Source: Achromobacter dolens
Lineage (GTDB): Bacteria; Pseudomonadota; Gammaproteobacteria; Burkholderiales; Burkholderiaceae_B
DNA length: 64,000 nt
Reading direction: 5' to 3'
Assembly: GCF_902859745.1 (NCBI RefSeq)
Contig: NZ_CADIJW010000003.1
Location: forward strand, 1 to 64,000
Shown here: one piece after another, positions 38,548 through 46,372 of the stretch
Layout: each line of letters opens with the position of its first letter
Position numbering within the stretch: the stretch's first letter is position 1
Notes under the pieces: model-generated
The model's input: the letters and a program-made list of their open reading frames with translations, nothing else
What the model was told of the DNA's origin: nothing
The model's database searches: none
Position numbers and translations under genes: made by a program

Positions 38548-39984
38548 ATGAAGACTCTGCATACCGATATCGCCGTCCTCGGCGCCGGCACCGCCGGCCT
38601 GGCCGCCTACCGCGCCGCAAAGGCCGCGGGCAAGCGCGCGCTGCTGATCGAAGGCGGTCCTTATGGCACCACCTGCGCCCGCGTCGGCTGCATGCCTTCC
38701 AAGCTGCTGATTGCCGCCGCCGAGGCCGCGTATCACGCCGCGCACACCGCGCCGTTCGGCGTGCACGTCGAGGGCGAGGTCACGGTCAACGGCGAAGAGG
38801 TGATGGACCGCGTCAAGCGCGAGCGCGACCGTTTCGTCGGCTTCGTGCTGGAGGGCGTGGAGAACATCCCGGCCGAAGACAAGATCCGCGGCTACGCCCG
38901 CTTCGAATCGGACACGGTGCTGCGGGTCGACGACCACACCGAGATCCATGCGTCCCGTGTGGTGATCGCGACCGGCTCGCGGCCGTCGGTGCCGCCGCCG
39001 TTCCGGGGGCTGGGCGACCGCCTGGTGCTCAACGACGATGTGTTCGCCTGGGATGACCTGCCGCGCCGCGTGGCGGTGTTCGGCCCCGGCGTGATCGGGT
39101 TGGAACTGGGCCAGGCGCTGGCACGGCTGGGCGTCGAGGTGCGCGTGTTCGGCGTCAGCGGCAGCCTGGGCGGCATCAGCGACCCGCAGGTGCGCCACAG
39201 CGCCCGCAAGATATTCCAGCAGGAGTTCTACCTGGACCCGGATGCGCGCGTGCTGGAAACCCAGCGCGTCGGCGACGAGGTCGAGGTGCGCTACGTGGCG
39301 CTGGACAACACCGAACGCACTGAACGCTTCGACTACGCGCTGGTGGCCACCGGCCGCCGCCCCAATGTGGACGGCCTGGGCCTGGAGAACACCTCGCTGC
39401 AGTTGAACGCGCAAGGGGTGCCGTTGTTCGACCGCGACACCATGCAGGCGGGCGATTCGGCGATCTTCATCGCCGGCGACGCCAACGCCGACGCGCCGCT
39501 GCTGCACGAGGCGGCCGACGAAGGCCGCATCGCCGGCGAGAACGCGGCGCGTTATCCGGAAGTGCGCCAGGGCCTGCGCCGCGCGCCGCTGGCGGTGGTG
39601 TTCTCGGATCCGCAGATCGCGTTGGCCGGGCAGGGCCATGCCCGCCTGACGCCGGGCACCTTCGTGACGGGCGAGGTCGATTTCGGCGACCAGGGTCGTT
39701 CGCGGGTGATGCTGAAGAACCGCGGCCTGCTGCACGTGTACGCCGATATCGCCACCGGCCGTTTCCTGGGCGCGGAAATGGTCGGCCCCAGCGCCGAGCA
39801 CATCGGTCATCTGCTGGCCTGGGCCGTGCAACAGGAGCTGACCGTGGCGCGCATGCTGGAAATGCCGTTCTACCATCCGGTCATCGAGGAAGGCCTGCGC
39901 ACCGCGCTGCGCGACGCGGCCGCCAAGCTGGCGCGGGCGCAGGAGGCGCTGCGCCAGGTGGAAGCGGAAGGCGCGGCCGCCTGA
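38548..39984 (+). CDS. FAD-dependent pyridine nucleotide-disulfide oxidoreductase (Lpd-like)
   Basis: A 478-residue flavoprotein of the dihydrolipoamide dehydrogenase/glutathione reductase family. FAD site: DIAVLGAGTAGLAAYRAAK; redox pair Cys43 and Cys48 in TTCARVGCMPSK; NAD(P) site VAVFGPGVIGLELGQALARL; second FAD contact IFIAGDANAD; dimer-interface His-Glu region FYHPVIEEGL. It differs from true Lpd (no GGTCLNVGC) and no dehydrogenase-complex genes are near. With the adjacent Prx-Grx gene, a glutathione- or thiol-reductase role for peroxide defence is plausible but unproven. Confidence 0.8.
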   Translation: MKTLHTDIAVLGAGTAGLAAYRAAKAAGKRALLIEGGPYGTTCARVGCMPSKLLIAAAEAAYHAAHTAPFGVHVEGEVTVNGEEVMDRVKRERDRFVGFVLEGVENIPAEDKIRGYARFESDTVLRVDDHTEIHASRVVIATGSRPSVPPPFRGLGDRLVLNDDVFAWDDLPRRVAVFGPGVIGLELGQALARLGVEVRVFGVSGSLGGISDPQVRHSARKIFQQEFYLDPDARVLETQRVGDEVEVRYVALDNTERTERFDYALVATGRRPNVDGLGLENTSLQLNAQGVPLFDRDTMQAGDSAIFIAGDANADAPLLHEAADEGRIAGENAARYPEVRQGLRRAPLAVVFSDPQIALAGQGHARLTPGTFVTGEVDFGDQGRSRVMLKNRGLLHVYADIATGRFLGAEMVGPSAEHIGHLLAWAVQQELTVARMLEMPFYHPVIEEGLRTALRDAAAKLARAQEALRQVEAEGAAA

Positions 39985-40001
39985 GAGCGAGCCATGCATG
40001 G

Positions 40002-40029
40002 AAGAGGCTGCCCCGCGGGGCAGCCTCTT
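40002..40029 (+). terminator. Terminator after the flavin disulfide reductase gene
   Basis: AAGAGGCTGCCCC and GGGGCAGCCTCTT pair perfectly over 13 bp with a two-base GC turn, followed by a pyrimidine-rich CTTCGTCTT. Confidence 0.75.
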
Positions 40030-40064
40030 CTTCGTCTTGAGCGGCCGTCCGGGCAGGCGCAGTT

Positions 40065-40082
40065 GGCGTGACTGGCGTGACT
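40065..40082. repeat. Short tandem repeat, 9-bp unit twice
   Basis: GGCGTGACT occurs twice in tandem and a partial third copy (GGCG) runs into the G-rich tract that follows. Confidence 0.6.
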
Positions 40083-40088
40083 GGCGCT

Positions 40089-40124
40089 GGGGGCCGGGGG
40101 CTGGGGGCCGGGGAAGAGAGGGGG
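40089..40124 (+). repeat. G-quadruplex-type tract: five G-runs with short spacers
   Basis: Five runs of 4-5 G lie on the plus strand, separated by CC, CT, CC and AAGAGA. Four runs with two-base loops are a textbook strong intramolecular G-quadruplex pattern. It sits 79 bp before the ammonia-lyase start and 40 bp before the AT-rich palindrome. Confidence 0.75.
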
Positions 40125-40162
40125 CCTCGCACGGACCGTGGATTTCTTGTCACGTCAGGAAA

Positions 40163-40183
40163 TTTTATAGATAATCTATAAAA
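40163..40183. promoter_or_regulatory. 21-bp AT-rich palindrome, likely GntR operator
   Basis: TTTTATAGAT and ATCTATAAAA flank a single central A: a perfect 10-bp dyad ending 19 bp before the lyase ATG. The position suits repression by the GntR regulator encoded at the end of the same unit. It is AT-rich in otherwise GC-rich DNA and may overlap the -10 region. Confidence 0.65.
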
Positions 40184-40202
40184 ATTGACCAGGCCCCTGC
40201 CC

Positions 40203-41867
40203 ATGAACATTCCCGTCATTTCGCTGGACGGCGCGCACTTGCACGCCGAGGACGTCGTTGCCATCGCGCGCGGCGGCGCCACCGTCGCCCTGGCCGACGC
40301 CGCCCGCCAGGCGCTGGACGCCACGCGCGGCTACATCGAATCGCACTGGCTCAACGACGCCGCGCCGCTGATGTACGCCTTCAATACCGGCGTGGGGGCG
40401 CTCAAGAGCCAGCGCATCGCGCCGGCGGAGATCGCCACATTCCAGGCCAGTCTGGTGCGTTCGCATTCGGCGGGCACGGGCGAGCCGATGCCGGACGAGG
40501 TGGTGCGGGCCATGATGGCGTTGCGCGTGAACGCCTTCGCCAGCAATCATTCCGGCGTGCGGGTCGCGATCATCGACCGGCTCATCGCCATGCTGAACCA
40601 CGGCATCACGCCGGTGGTGCCGTCCAAGGGCAGCGTCGGCGCCAGCGGCGACCTGGCGCCCCTGGCCCTGATGAGCGGCGCCCTGATGGGCTTGCCGCAA
40701 TCGCGCGTCACCTACCGGAACGAGGTGATGCCGGCCGCGCGCGCCTTCGAACAGGCCGGCATGGCCGCCACGATGGACGTGCAGGCCAAGGACGCGACCG
40801 CGCTGATCAACGGCGCGACGGCCTCGCTCGCCTACGCGGTGCTGGCCGCGCACGACGCGCGCGAGCTGCTGGGCGGCGCGACGTTGTCGATGGCCATGAC
40901 GCTGGAGGCGCTGCGCGGCGAACTGTCGTGTTTCGAGGACCGCGTCATGCTGGCGCGTCCGCATCGCGGCCAGCGGCGGGTGGCCGCGGCGATTCGCCAG
41001 TTGGTGGCGGGCAGCCGGCGCTGCACCGAGCCGGCCCGACAGGTGCGCCTGCGCGGGACGCCCGGCCTGGATCCGGCGCAGGCGGGCACGCCGCACGCGC
41101 CGCCGCTGGCCCCGCGCATTCAGGACGTCTATTCGCTGCGCTGCGTGCCGCAGGTCTACGGACCGGTGCTGGACGCGCTGGACTACGTCGACGGCATCCT
41201 CGCGACCGAAATGAACAGCGCCACCGACAATCCGCTGATCTTCCCGGAAGACGCGGGCTACGCCATCGTCTCGGGCGGCCACTTCCATGGGCAATACATC
41301 GCCCAGGCCATGGATCTGCTGGCGCTGGCGGTGACCGACCTGTCGGCGATCTGCGACCGCCGCAGCGCGCGGTTGGTCGACCCGGCCTGCAATTTCGGCC
41401 TGCCGGCCAACCTGATCGCGCAGCGCCCCGGCATCAATACCGGCTTTTCGGTGGCACAGAGCATGGGTACGGGGCTGGTGCTGGAAAACATGGGCCTGTG
41501 CGGCCCGGCCAGCGCCACCAGCCTGCCCGCCAAGGGCAATACCGAGGACCACATCAGCAACTCGTGTTTCGCGGCGCGCCGCACGCGCACCGTGGTCCAG
41601 AACAGCCAGGCGGTGGTGGCTGTCGAGCTGCTGCTGGCCGCGCAGGCGCTGGATCTGGCCGAGCCCGATCTGGCCGCCTATCCGCTCGGCGCGGGCACGG
41701 CCGCGGCCTGGTCCGCGGTGCGGGCGGTGGTGCCGCCAATGCTTGGCGATGACCGCTGGGTCCATGACGACATCGCGCTATTGCGCGCCCGGGTCGCGGA
41801 CGGCAGTCTGGCCGCCGCCACGCAATCCGCCTGCGGCCCGCTTTGGCAGGCGCGGGAGGCGGCATGA
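40203..41867 (+). CDS. MIO-type aromatic/histidine ammonia-lyase family protein (HutH-like)
   Basis: A 554-residue enzyme of the family that removes ammonia from histidine, phenylalanine or tyrosine through an MIO cofactor formed from Ala147-Ser148-Gly149 (GSVGASGDLAPLA). Other marks are YAFNTGVGALK, QDVYSLRCVPQVYG, NSATDNPLIF and GGHFHGQYIAQ. The usual NQED motif of histidine ammonia-lyases is NTED here, and the stretch before QDVYS (near residues 275-300) is Pro/Arg/Gly-rich and longer than usual. There is no hutU, hutI or hutG, so ordinary histidine use is unlikely; substrate unknown. It overlaps the regulator gene (ATGA). Confidence 0.85.
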   Translation: MNIPVISLDGAHLHAEDVVAIARGGATVALADAARQALDATRGYIESHWLNDAAPLMYAFNTGVGALKSQRIAPAEIATFQASLVRSHSAGTGEPMPDEVVRAMMALRVNAFASNHSGVRVAIIDRLIAMLNHGITPVVPSKGSVGASGDLAPLALMSGALMGLPQSRVTYRNEVMPAARAFEQAGMAATMDVQAKDATALINGATASLAYAVLAAHDARELLGGATLSMAMTLEALRGELSCFEDRVMLARPHRGQRRVAAAIRQLVAGSRRCTEPARQVRLRGTPGLDPAQAGTPHAPPLAPRIQDVYSLRCVPQVYGPVLDALDYVDGILATEMNSATDNPLIFPEDAGYAIVSGGHFHGQYIAQAMDLLALAVTDLSAICDRRSARLVDPACNFGLPANLIAQRPGINTGFSVAQSMGTGLVLENMGLCGPASATSLPAKGNTEDHISNSCFAARRTRTVVQNSQAVVAVELLLAAQALDLAEPDLAAYPLGAGTAAAWSAVRAVVPPMLGDDRWVHDDIALLRARVADGSLAAATQSACGPLWQAREAA

Positions 41868-42550
41868 CCCTGGCCCACGGCGCCTCCCGCGACGACGACG
41901 ACACCTTGCCTGGACGCATCGCGCGCGCGCTGGTCGAGCGCATCATCACAGGCCAGTTGCGGCCCGGCGAGCGGGTGGGTCAGGACGCGCTGGCGGCGGA
42001 GTTCGGCGCCAGCCATGTGCCGGTGCGCGAGGCGTTCCGCCGTGTGGAGGCGCGCGGACTGCTGGTGAGCGAGCCGCGCAAGGGCGTGCGGGTCAGTTCG
42101 CTGGACGAGGCGTCGATCGTGGAGATCACGCGGATGCGCGGCGCGCTCGAATCGCTGGCGCTGCGCCATGCGATGGCGGCGATGAGCGCCGGCGACCTGG
42201 CGCGGGCGCAGGCCGCGATCGACGCGGGCGACCAGGCGCGCGACATGCGCGACTGGGAGGCGGCCAACCGCGCCTTCCACGAGGCGCTGTACCGGCCGTG
42301 CGCGATGCCGCGGCTATTGGCGACGATCGACATGCTGCATGAATCGCGCACGCGCTACATGCATGTGACGGCGTCGTGCGTCGCATGGGATCCGGGCTCG
42401 CAGCGCGAGCACCTGGAGCTGCTGGACGCCGTGCGCCATGGCGAGGTCGAGCGGGCCTGCCGGCTGCTCGAGGCGCATATCGCGGAGGCGGGCGAGATCC
42501 TGGTGCGCGGGCTGGAAATCTGGCGCCTGACGGTGGTCGGCGAATCCTGA
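41864..42550 (+). CDS. GntR-family regulator (FadR/FCD subfamily)
   Basis: A 228-residue DNA-binding protein. Residues ~15-80 are the GntR winged helix (IARALVERIITGQLRPGERVGQ, then VPVREAFRRVEARGLL). The rest is a helical FCD ligand domain with the expected metal-binding positions (residues near AANRAFHEALYRP and a late EHLELLDAV). It begins inside the stop of the ammonia-lyase gene, so the two are co-expressed, and it probably represses the unit through the palindrome upstream. Confidence 0.92.
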   Translation: MTLAHGASRDDDDTLPGRIARALVERIITGQLRPGERVGQDALAAEFGASHVPVREAFRRVEARGLLVSEPRKGVRVSSLDEASIVEITRMRGALESLALRHAMAAMSAGDLARAQAAIDAGDQARDMRDWEAANRAFHEALYRPCAMPRLLATIDMLHESRTRYMHVTASCVAWDPGSQREHLELLDAVRHGEVERACRLLEAHIAEAGEILVRGLEIWRLTVVGES

Positions 42551-42568
42551 GCGGGCCGCGCGCGCCCT

Positions 42569-42620
42569 GCATGAAAAAACCGGCCCCGCGTTGTGCAACG
42601 CGGGGCCGGTTTTTTCATGC
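42569..42620. terminator. 25-bp perfect bidirectional terminator
   Basis: The two arms are 25 nt each without a mismatch, with a TG turn. The core is ACCGGCCCCGCGTTG, and A6/T6 runs flank it on both sides. It lies between the convergent GntR gene and rlmJ. Confidence 0.92.
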
Positions 42621-42635
42621 GCTGCCGGGCGGCAA

Positions 42636-43526
42636 TCAGTCGTCCGACTGCTTCTTCGGCACGGGGAACGGATTCTCGCGGTACTGCAGCGTGAAGCCGG
42701 CGCGCTCGTCCTGGCCGAGTTCGCGCGCCAGGTAGGGCATGGCCTGCTTGAGGGCGTCGTGCAGCGTCCACGGCGGGTTGATCAGGAACATGCCGCTGCC
42801 GTGCAGGCCGTAGCCGTCGATGGTGGCCTTCTTGACCGTCAACGTGGCGTGCAACCAGCTCTTGACCTTGAGGTTCTCGAAGTGGCGCGCCATTTCGCTG
42901 GCCTCGCGCCGCTGCACCAGCGGGTACCAGACGGCGATGGTGCCGGTGGCGAAGCGCTTGACGCATTCCTTGACGGTGATCAGCGTGCGGCGGTAGTCGT
43001 TCTTGTCCTCGTAGGACGGGTCGATCAGCACCATGCCGCGGCGCGTCGGCGGCGGCAGCAGGGCCTTGACGCCTTCGAAGCCGTCGTCGCCGTAGATGGT
43101 GGTCTGGCGCTGCGCGGTGCGGTCCATGTGTTCGAGGTTGCCGACCAGGGTGTCGATCTCGGTCGGGTGCATTTCGAACAGCCGCAGGCGGTCGGACGGA
43201 CGCAGCGCGTCCAGCGTCAGCCAGGGCGAGCCGGGGTAGCGCTTGAGGCGGCCGTTGGTGTTGAAGGCGCGGATGCGGGCGACGTAGTCGGCCAGCAGGG
43301 GCGGCAGGTCGTCGCGTTCCCACAGGCGGCCGATGCCGTCGGCGAACTCCGAGGTCTTGGCAGCCCAGTCGCTGTCCAGGCTGTAGAGGCCGGCGCCGGC
43401 GTGGGTGTCGATGACCCAGTAGGGCGCGTCCTTGCGGTTGAAGTAGTCCAGGGTGTGAACCAGGATGGCGTGCTTGAGCACGTCGGCATGGTTGCCGGCG
43501 TGGAAGGCGTGGCGATAGCTGAACAC
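42636..43526 (-). CDS. rlmJ: 23S rRNA (adenine-2030-N6)-methyltransferase RlmJ
   Basis: Methylates A2030 of 23S rRNA. The 296-residue protein begins FSYRHAFHAGNHADVLKHA and continues with WVIDTHAGAGLYSL (SAM site), and has the catalytic VLIDPSYEDKNDY (DPSY motif, near residue 165) and TIAVWYPL. The frame opens with GTG. The gene lies just 12 bp after the phosphodiesterase gene on the same strand, so the two are probably co-transcribed. Confidence 0.95.
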   Translation of the reverse strand: MFSYRHAFHAGNHADVLKHAILVHTLDYFNRKDAPYWVIDTHAGAGLYSLDSDWAAKTSEFADGIGRLWERDDLPPLLADYVARIRAFNTNGRLKRYPGSPWLTLDALRPSDRLRLFEMHPTEIDTLVGNLEHMDRTAQRQTTIYGDDGFEGVKALLPPPTRRGMVLIDPSYEDKNDYRRTLITVKECVKRFATGTIAVWYPLVQRREASEMARHFENLKVKSWLHATLTVKKATIDGYGLHGSGMFLINPPWTLHDALKQAMPYLARELGQDERAGFTLQYRENPFPVPKKQSDD

Positions 43527-43538
43527 GGGGCGGGGGCC

Positions 43539-44288
43539 TCAGGCGGCCGGCCGGATGGCGGCCAGTTCGTCGGTGAAGATGCCGTCGATGCCCCAATCCA
43601 GCAGCAGGCGGGCGCGCTCGGGGTCGTTGACGGTCCAGGCGGCGATGCGGTAGCCGGCGGCGTGCACGGCGTCGATCAGTTCGCGCGTGGCGTCCTTCTG
43701 GTTGATGTTCAGGGCGACACAGTCGTATTTGACCAGGCGGTCGAGCCAGTCGGCGGGCACCTTCTCGACCAGCAGGGCGCGCGGCAGTTCGGGCGCGGCG
43801 TCCTTGGCGGCCTGCAGGGCTTCCTCGGCGAAGGAGGACAGCAGCGGGGCCACGGCGGCGCCTTTCCAGAGTTCACGGGCGGCCAGGGCGACGGCGGCGC
43901 CAGTTTCGGCTTCGCGGCCGGGGCAGGGCTTGATCTCGACGTTGCTGGCGATGCCGTTGGCGACGGTGTAGCGGGCCACGGCGGCGAAGGTGGGCAGGGG
44001 TTCGCCGGCGTAGGCGGCGGAGTGCCAGCTCCCGAAGTCCAGTTGCGCCAGTTCGCTGAAGGTCTTGGCGGCGGCGGGACCGTGGCCGTTGGAGGTGCGG
44101 TCGACGTCGTCGTCATGCATCAGGACGAGGACGTTGTCGCGGCTGAGCTTGACGTCGTATTCGAACATGGTGAAGCCGTGTTCGGCGCCGACGCGCATGG
44201 CGGCGAGGGTGTTCTCCGGGGCCAGGCGGCCGCCGCCGCGGTGGGCGATGTGGCGGGAATAGGGCCAGGTGGGGAGGGATGCGGTCAT
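43539..44288 (-). CDS. ugpQ: Glycerophosphodiester phosphodiesterase
   Basis: Hydrolyses glycerophosphodiesters to glycerol-3-phosphate and an alcohol. The 249-residue cytoplasmic TIM-barrel enzyme has HIAHRGGGRLAPENT (residues 13-27, catalytic His), FEYDVKLSRDNVLVLMHDDDVDRTSNG (metal-binding Glu/Asp and second His) and NVEIKPC, plus the late AWTVNDPERARLLLDWGIDGIFTD. There is no signal peptide, which fits the UgpQ rather than the periplasmic GlpQ type. Confidence 0.92.
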   Translation of the reverse strand: MTASLPTWPYSRHIAHRGGGRLAPENTLAAMRVGAEHGFTMFEYDVKLSRDNVLVLMHDDDVDRTSNGHGPAAAKTFSELAQLDFGSWHSAAYAGEPLPTFAAVARYTVANGIASNVEIKPCPGREAETGAAVALAARELWKGAAVAPLLSSFAEEALQAAKDAAPELPRALLVEKVPADWLDRLVKYDCVALNINQKDATRELIDAVHAAGYRIAAWTVNDPERARLLLDWGIDGIFTDELAAIRPAA

Positions 44289-44413
44289 TTCTTTGATGCT
44301 TTTGGGGTTCTTTGGGACAGGGTGGAAGGATACTCTGTTCTGGGGGTTCCTTTCCTGTCGTGCGGGGGCGGGTTCTTGCTTCGTGCCTGTGTCGCGGGTT
44401 CGGTTCTTTTGGC

Positions 44414-44570
44414 GCGGCTGCGGGGCCGTGGCGCGGGGCCGGGGCTACGAGGCTTGTCCGGCGCGTTCGCGCCGGACAGCGCGTGCTCATCCTCGTCGCC
44501 TGCGGCTCCTTCGGATTCCGCCGCGCGCGCCTCTACACGCCCCGGCCCCGCGCCACGGCCCCGCAGCCGC
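44414..44570. repeat. 32-bp perfect inverted repeat enclosing a hairpin-rich 93-bp core
   Basis: Positions 44414-44445 and 44539-44570 are exact reverse complements over 32 nt (left arm begins GCGGCTGCGGGGCCG). The 93-bp centre contains an 11-bp perfect hairpin (TGTCCGGCGCG at 44455-44465 with CGCGCCGGACA at 44468-44478) and a weaker second one. No protein family explains it. It resembles a composite extragenic palindromic element. Confidence 0.85.
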
Positions 44571-44664
44571 TCGCGGTGGGGAAAGTTCGGGGCGTCGCTG
44601 GGGTGGGCGGTGTGCTTGGGCTTCGTGGGAAGGATGGCGGCGCTTGAAGGATTTGCTGGCGCCC

Positions 44665-44699
44665 GTCCGACAAGGCCGCCCTGCGCGGCCTTGTCGGAC
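44665..44699. repeat. 15-bp perfect hairpin, GTCCGACAAGGCCGC type
   Basis: GTCCGACAAGGCCGC and GCGGCCTTGTCGGAC pair perfectly with a five-base CCTGC loop. Its ends (GTCCG/CGGAC) repeat those of the inner hairpin of the neighbouring inverted repeat, suggesting related units. Confidence 0.8.
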
Positions 44700-44822
44700 A
44701 TACGTGGTGGCTGCTCGCGCGGGCGCATCCTGGGGCGGGAGGTGGGATTTGCGGGCGGGGAGCCTGTTGCTTGGGGGCAGGGGCGGCCTTCGTCGGGTTG
44801 CGCCGCCGGAGGCGCCCGGCGC

Positions 44823-46118
44823 TTATTTCATCGGGGCCTTGTCCTGGGAGACGTCCATGATCATGCGGGCGGCCAGGTAGAGGCGGGGGACGATGGAGGG
44901 GATCTGGATGTATTCGGCGTCGTTGGAGTGGGCGCCGAAGCCGCTCAGGCCCATGCCTTCGATGACGGGGCCGCGGGCCTTGAGGGCGGCGAAGGCGGCG
45001 TCGGTGCCGCCGCCGCTGGCGCGGTCGATGACTTTCATGGGCAGGCCGAGTTCCTGGTAGATGGCGACGCCGTGGTTGGCGAGGGCGCGCGAGGCAGGGG
45101 TGGCTTCCAGCGGCGGGCGGCGCACTTCGAATTTGACGCTGACCTTGGCCTCGGGCAGCAGTTTCTTCTGGATGCGTTCCTGCAAGGTGCGTTCGAGGGC
45201 GTCGAAGTCGGCGACCTTGAGGGCGCGGGCGTCGGCCTGGGCGGTCGCCTGGCCGGGGATGACATTGCGGTTGGTGCCGGCCTGGGCCACGGTCCAGTTC
45301 AGTTTCAGGCCTTCCTCGGGCTTGGACAGGTCTTTCAGTTGCAGGATCTGGTGGGACAGCTCGGTCAGGGCGTTGACGCCGCCCTCGGGACGGGCGCCGG
45401 CGTGCGAGGTCTTGCCCTGCACGGTCAGGTACGCGGCGCCGATGCCGCTGGTGGCCAGGGTCAGGCGGCCCTCGGCGCCGCCGCCTTCGAAGGAGAAGAC
45501 GGCGTCCTGGTCGGCGCCCAGGCGGGTGATGGTGGCGCGGGCGCCTGGCGAGCTGATTTCCTCGTCGCCGTTGATCAGCACGGTCAGGGTGCCGTAATCC
45601 TTGAAGTCCAGTTTTTGCAGCAGGGCCACGGTGTGCAGGATGATGGCGACGCCGTGCTTGTCATCGGCGATGCCCAGGCCATAGGCGCGGTCGCCGTCGA
45701 TGCGGAAGGGCTGGTCCTTGAGCATGCCGTTGCGGTAGACGGTGTCCATGTGCGCGATCAGCATGATCTTTTTCTGGCCGCCGCCCTTGAATTCGGCGTG
45801 CACCATGGGGCCGACGCGCTCCGGCGTGTCGTCCAGGCGGAAGATGTCGGTGGGCTGGAGGATCTCGACGGTGCCGCCCAGCGCCTTCAAGCGTTCGCCG
45901 ATGAGGGCGGCGATGCGTTCGACGCCTTCCACGTCCCTGCTGCCCGATTCGATGTTGACCAGGTCGCGCATGGTGTCGAGCATGCCTTGTTTCTGCTGCT
46001 CGGCGGCTTCATGCACGGCGGCGACGGGCGCGGCCAGCACGGCGAAGGAGGCGCTCCCCAGGAAGCCCAGGGCGAGCGCGGCACGCAGGACGAGCGGACG
46101 TGAGAGCGGGAACGGCAT
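44823..46118 (-). CDS. M20/M28-type exopeptidase, glutamate carboxypeptidase (CPG2)-like
   Basis: A 431-residue exported zinc hydrolase. A signal peptide (LALGFLGSASFAVLAAPVAA) precedes the catalytic domain with IAHMDTVYRNGMLKDQPF (zinc His and Asp, near residue 120), AYGLGIADDKHG, INGDEEISSPG (general-base Glu) and a late GFGAHSNDAEYIQI with the last zinc His. The lid or dimer domain (TSHAGARPEGGVNAL) is between. Relatives such as Pseudomonas CPG2 remove C-terminal glutamate from folates or peptides. It sits alone, divergent from ppiD. Confidence 0.9.
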   Translation of the reverse strand: MPFPLSRPLVLRAALALGFLGSASFAVLAAPVAAVHEAAEQQKQGMLDTMRDLVNIESGSRDVEGVERIAALIGERLKALGGTVEILQPTDIFRLDDTPERVGPMVHAEFKGGGQKKIMLIAHMDTVYRNGMLKDQPFRIDGDRAYGLGIADDKHGVAIILHTVALLQKLDFKDYGTLTVLINGDEEISSPGARATITRLGADQDAVFSFEGGGAEGRLTLATSGIGAAYLTVQGKTSHAGARPEGGVNALTELSHQILQLKDLSKPEEGLKLNWTVAQAGTNRNVIPGQATAQADARALKVADFDALERTLQERIQKKLLPEAKVSVKFEVRRPPLEATPASRALANHGVAIYQELGLPMKVIDRASGGGTDAAFAALKARGPVIEGMGLSGFGAHSNDAEYIQIPSIVPRLYLAARMIMDVSQDKAPMK

Positions 46119-46326
46119 GGAAAGTCACCTCTGTGAGAAAGGAAGGAAGACGGCGGGCGTGGCGTGGCGGCCCGAAGGTCACGATACGAGGGGGGGACGG
46201 AAGGCGAAAACCGGGGTTTCCCGGGTTGACCCGGGCCGGCTTCCGTGGGGGTGGCAAGCCTCGTCGTCGAGCGCGCGGGGGCGCCGGGCGGGTCGATGTA
46301 AGCAGACGCTGCGGGACGAATGAGAA

Positions 46327-46336
46327 ATGCTAAAAT
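46327..46336 (+). promoter_or_regulatory. Extended -10 promoter upstream of ppiD
   Basis: TGCTAAAAT contains a TGn extension and a five-of-six -10 box (TAAAAT). A -35 box is not evident, as often with extended -10 promoters. The predicted start near 46343 leaves about 112 nt before the ppiD ATG. Confidence 0.55.
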
Positions 46337-46372
46337 CCGCCCGCTGACCCGGTTTGACCGGTATGGGAATAG

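Larger units (their letters stand above)
44289..44822. other. Non-coding segment rich in inverted repeats, about 530 bp
   Basis: No convincing gene is present, although high GC keeps several frames open. It contains a 32-bp perfect inverted repeat enclosing smaller hairpins, and a further 15-bp hairpin (both listed separately). The plus strand is strongly G-rich in the first 130 bp. The segment lies between two genes on the minus strand and so should hold the promoter of ugpQ-rlmJ and the 3' end of the M20 transcript. Its structure suggests an extragenic repeat element. Confidence 0.6.

Noticed and set aside
44269-44880. Open frames within the inverted-repeat segment near 44.5 kb
   Set aside because: Their sequences follow the palindromes, are Arg/Pro/Gly-rich on both strands, and lack conserved motifs; the DNA structure explains the openness better.
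42591-46103. Very long plus-strand open frame (about 1170 codons)
   Set aside because: It runs antisense to rlmJ, ugpQ and the M20 gene and across the repeat-rich gap. Its composition (Gly/Val/Ala/Asp low complexity) is what high-GC antisense frames give; the minus-strand genes have clear domains.
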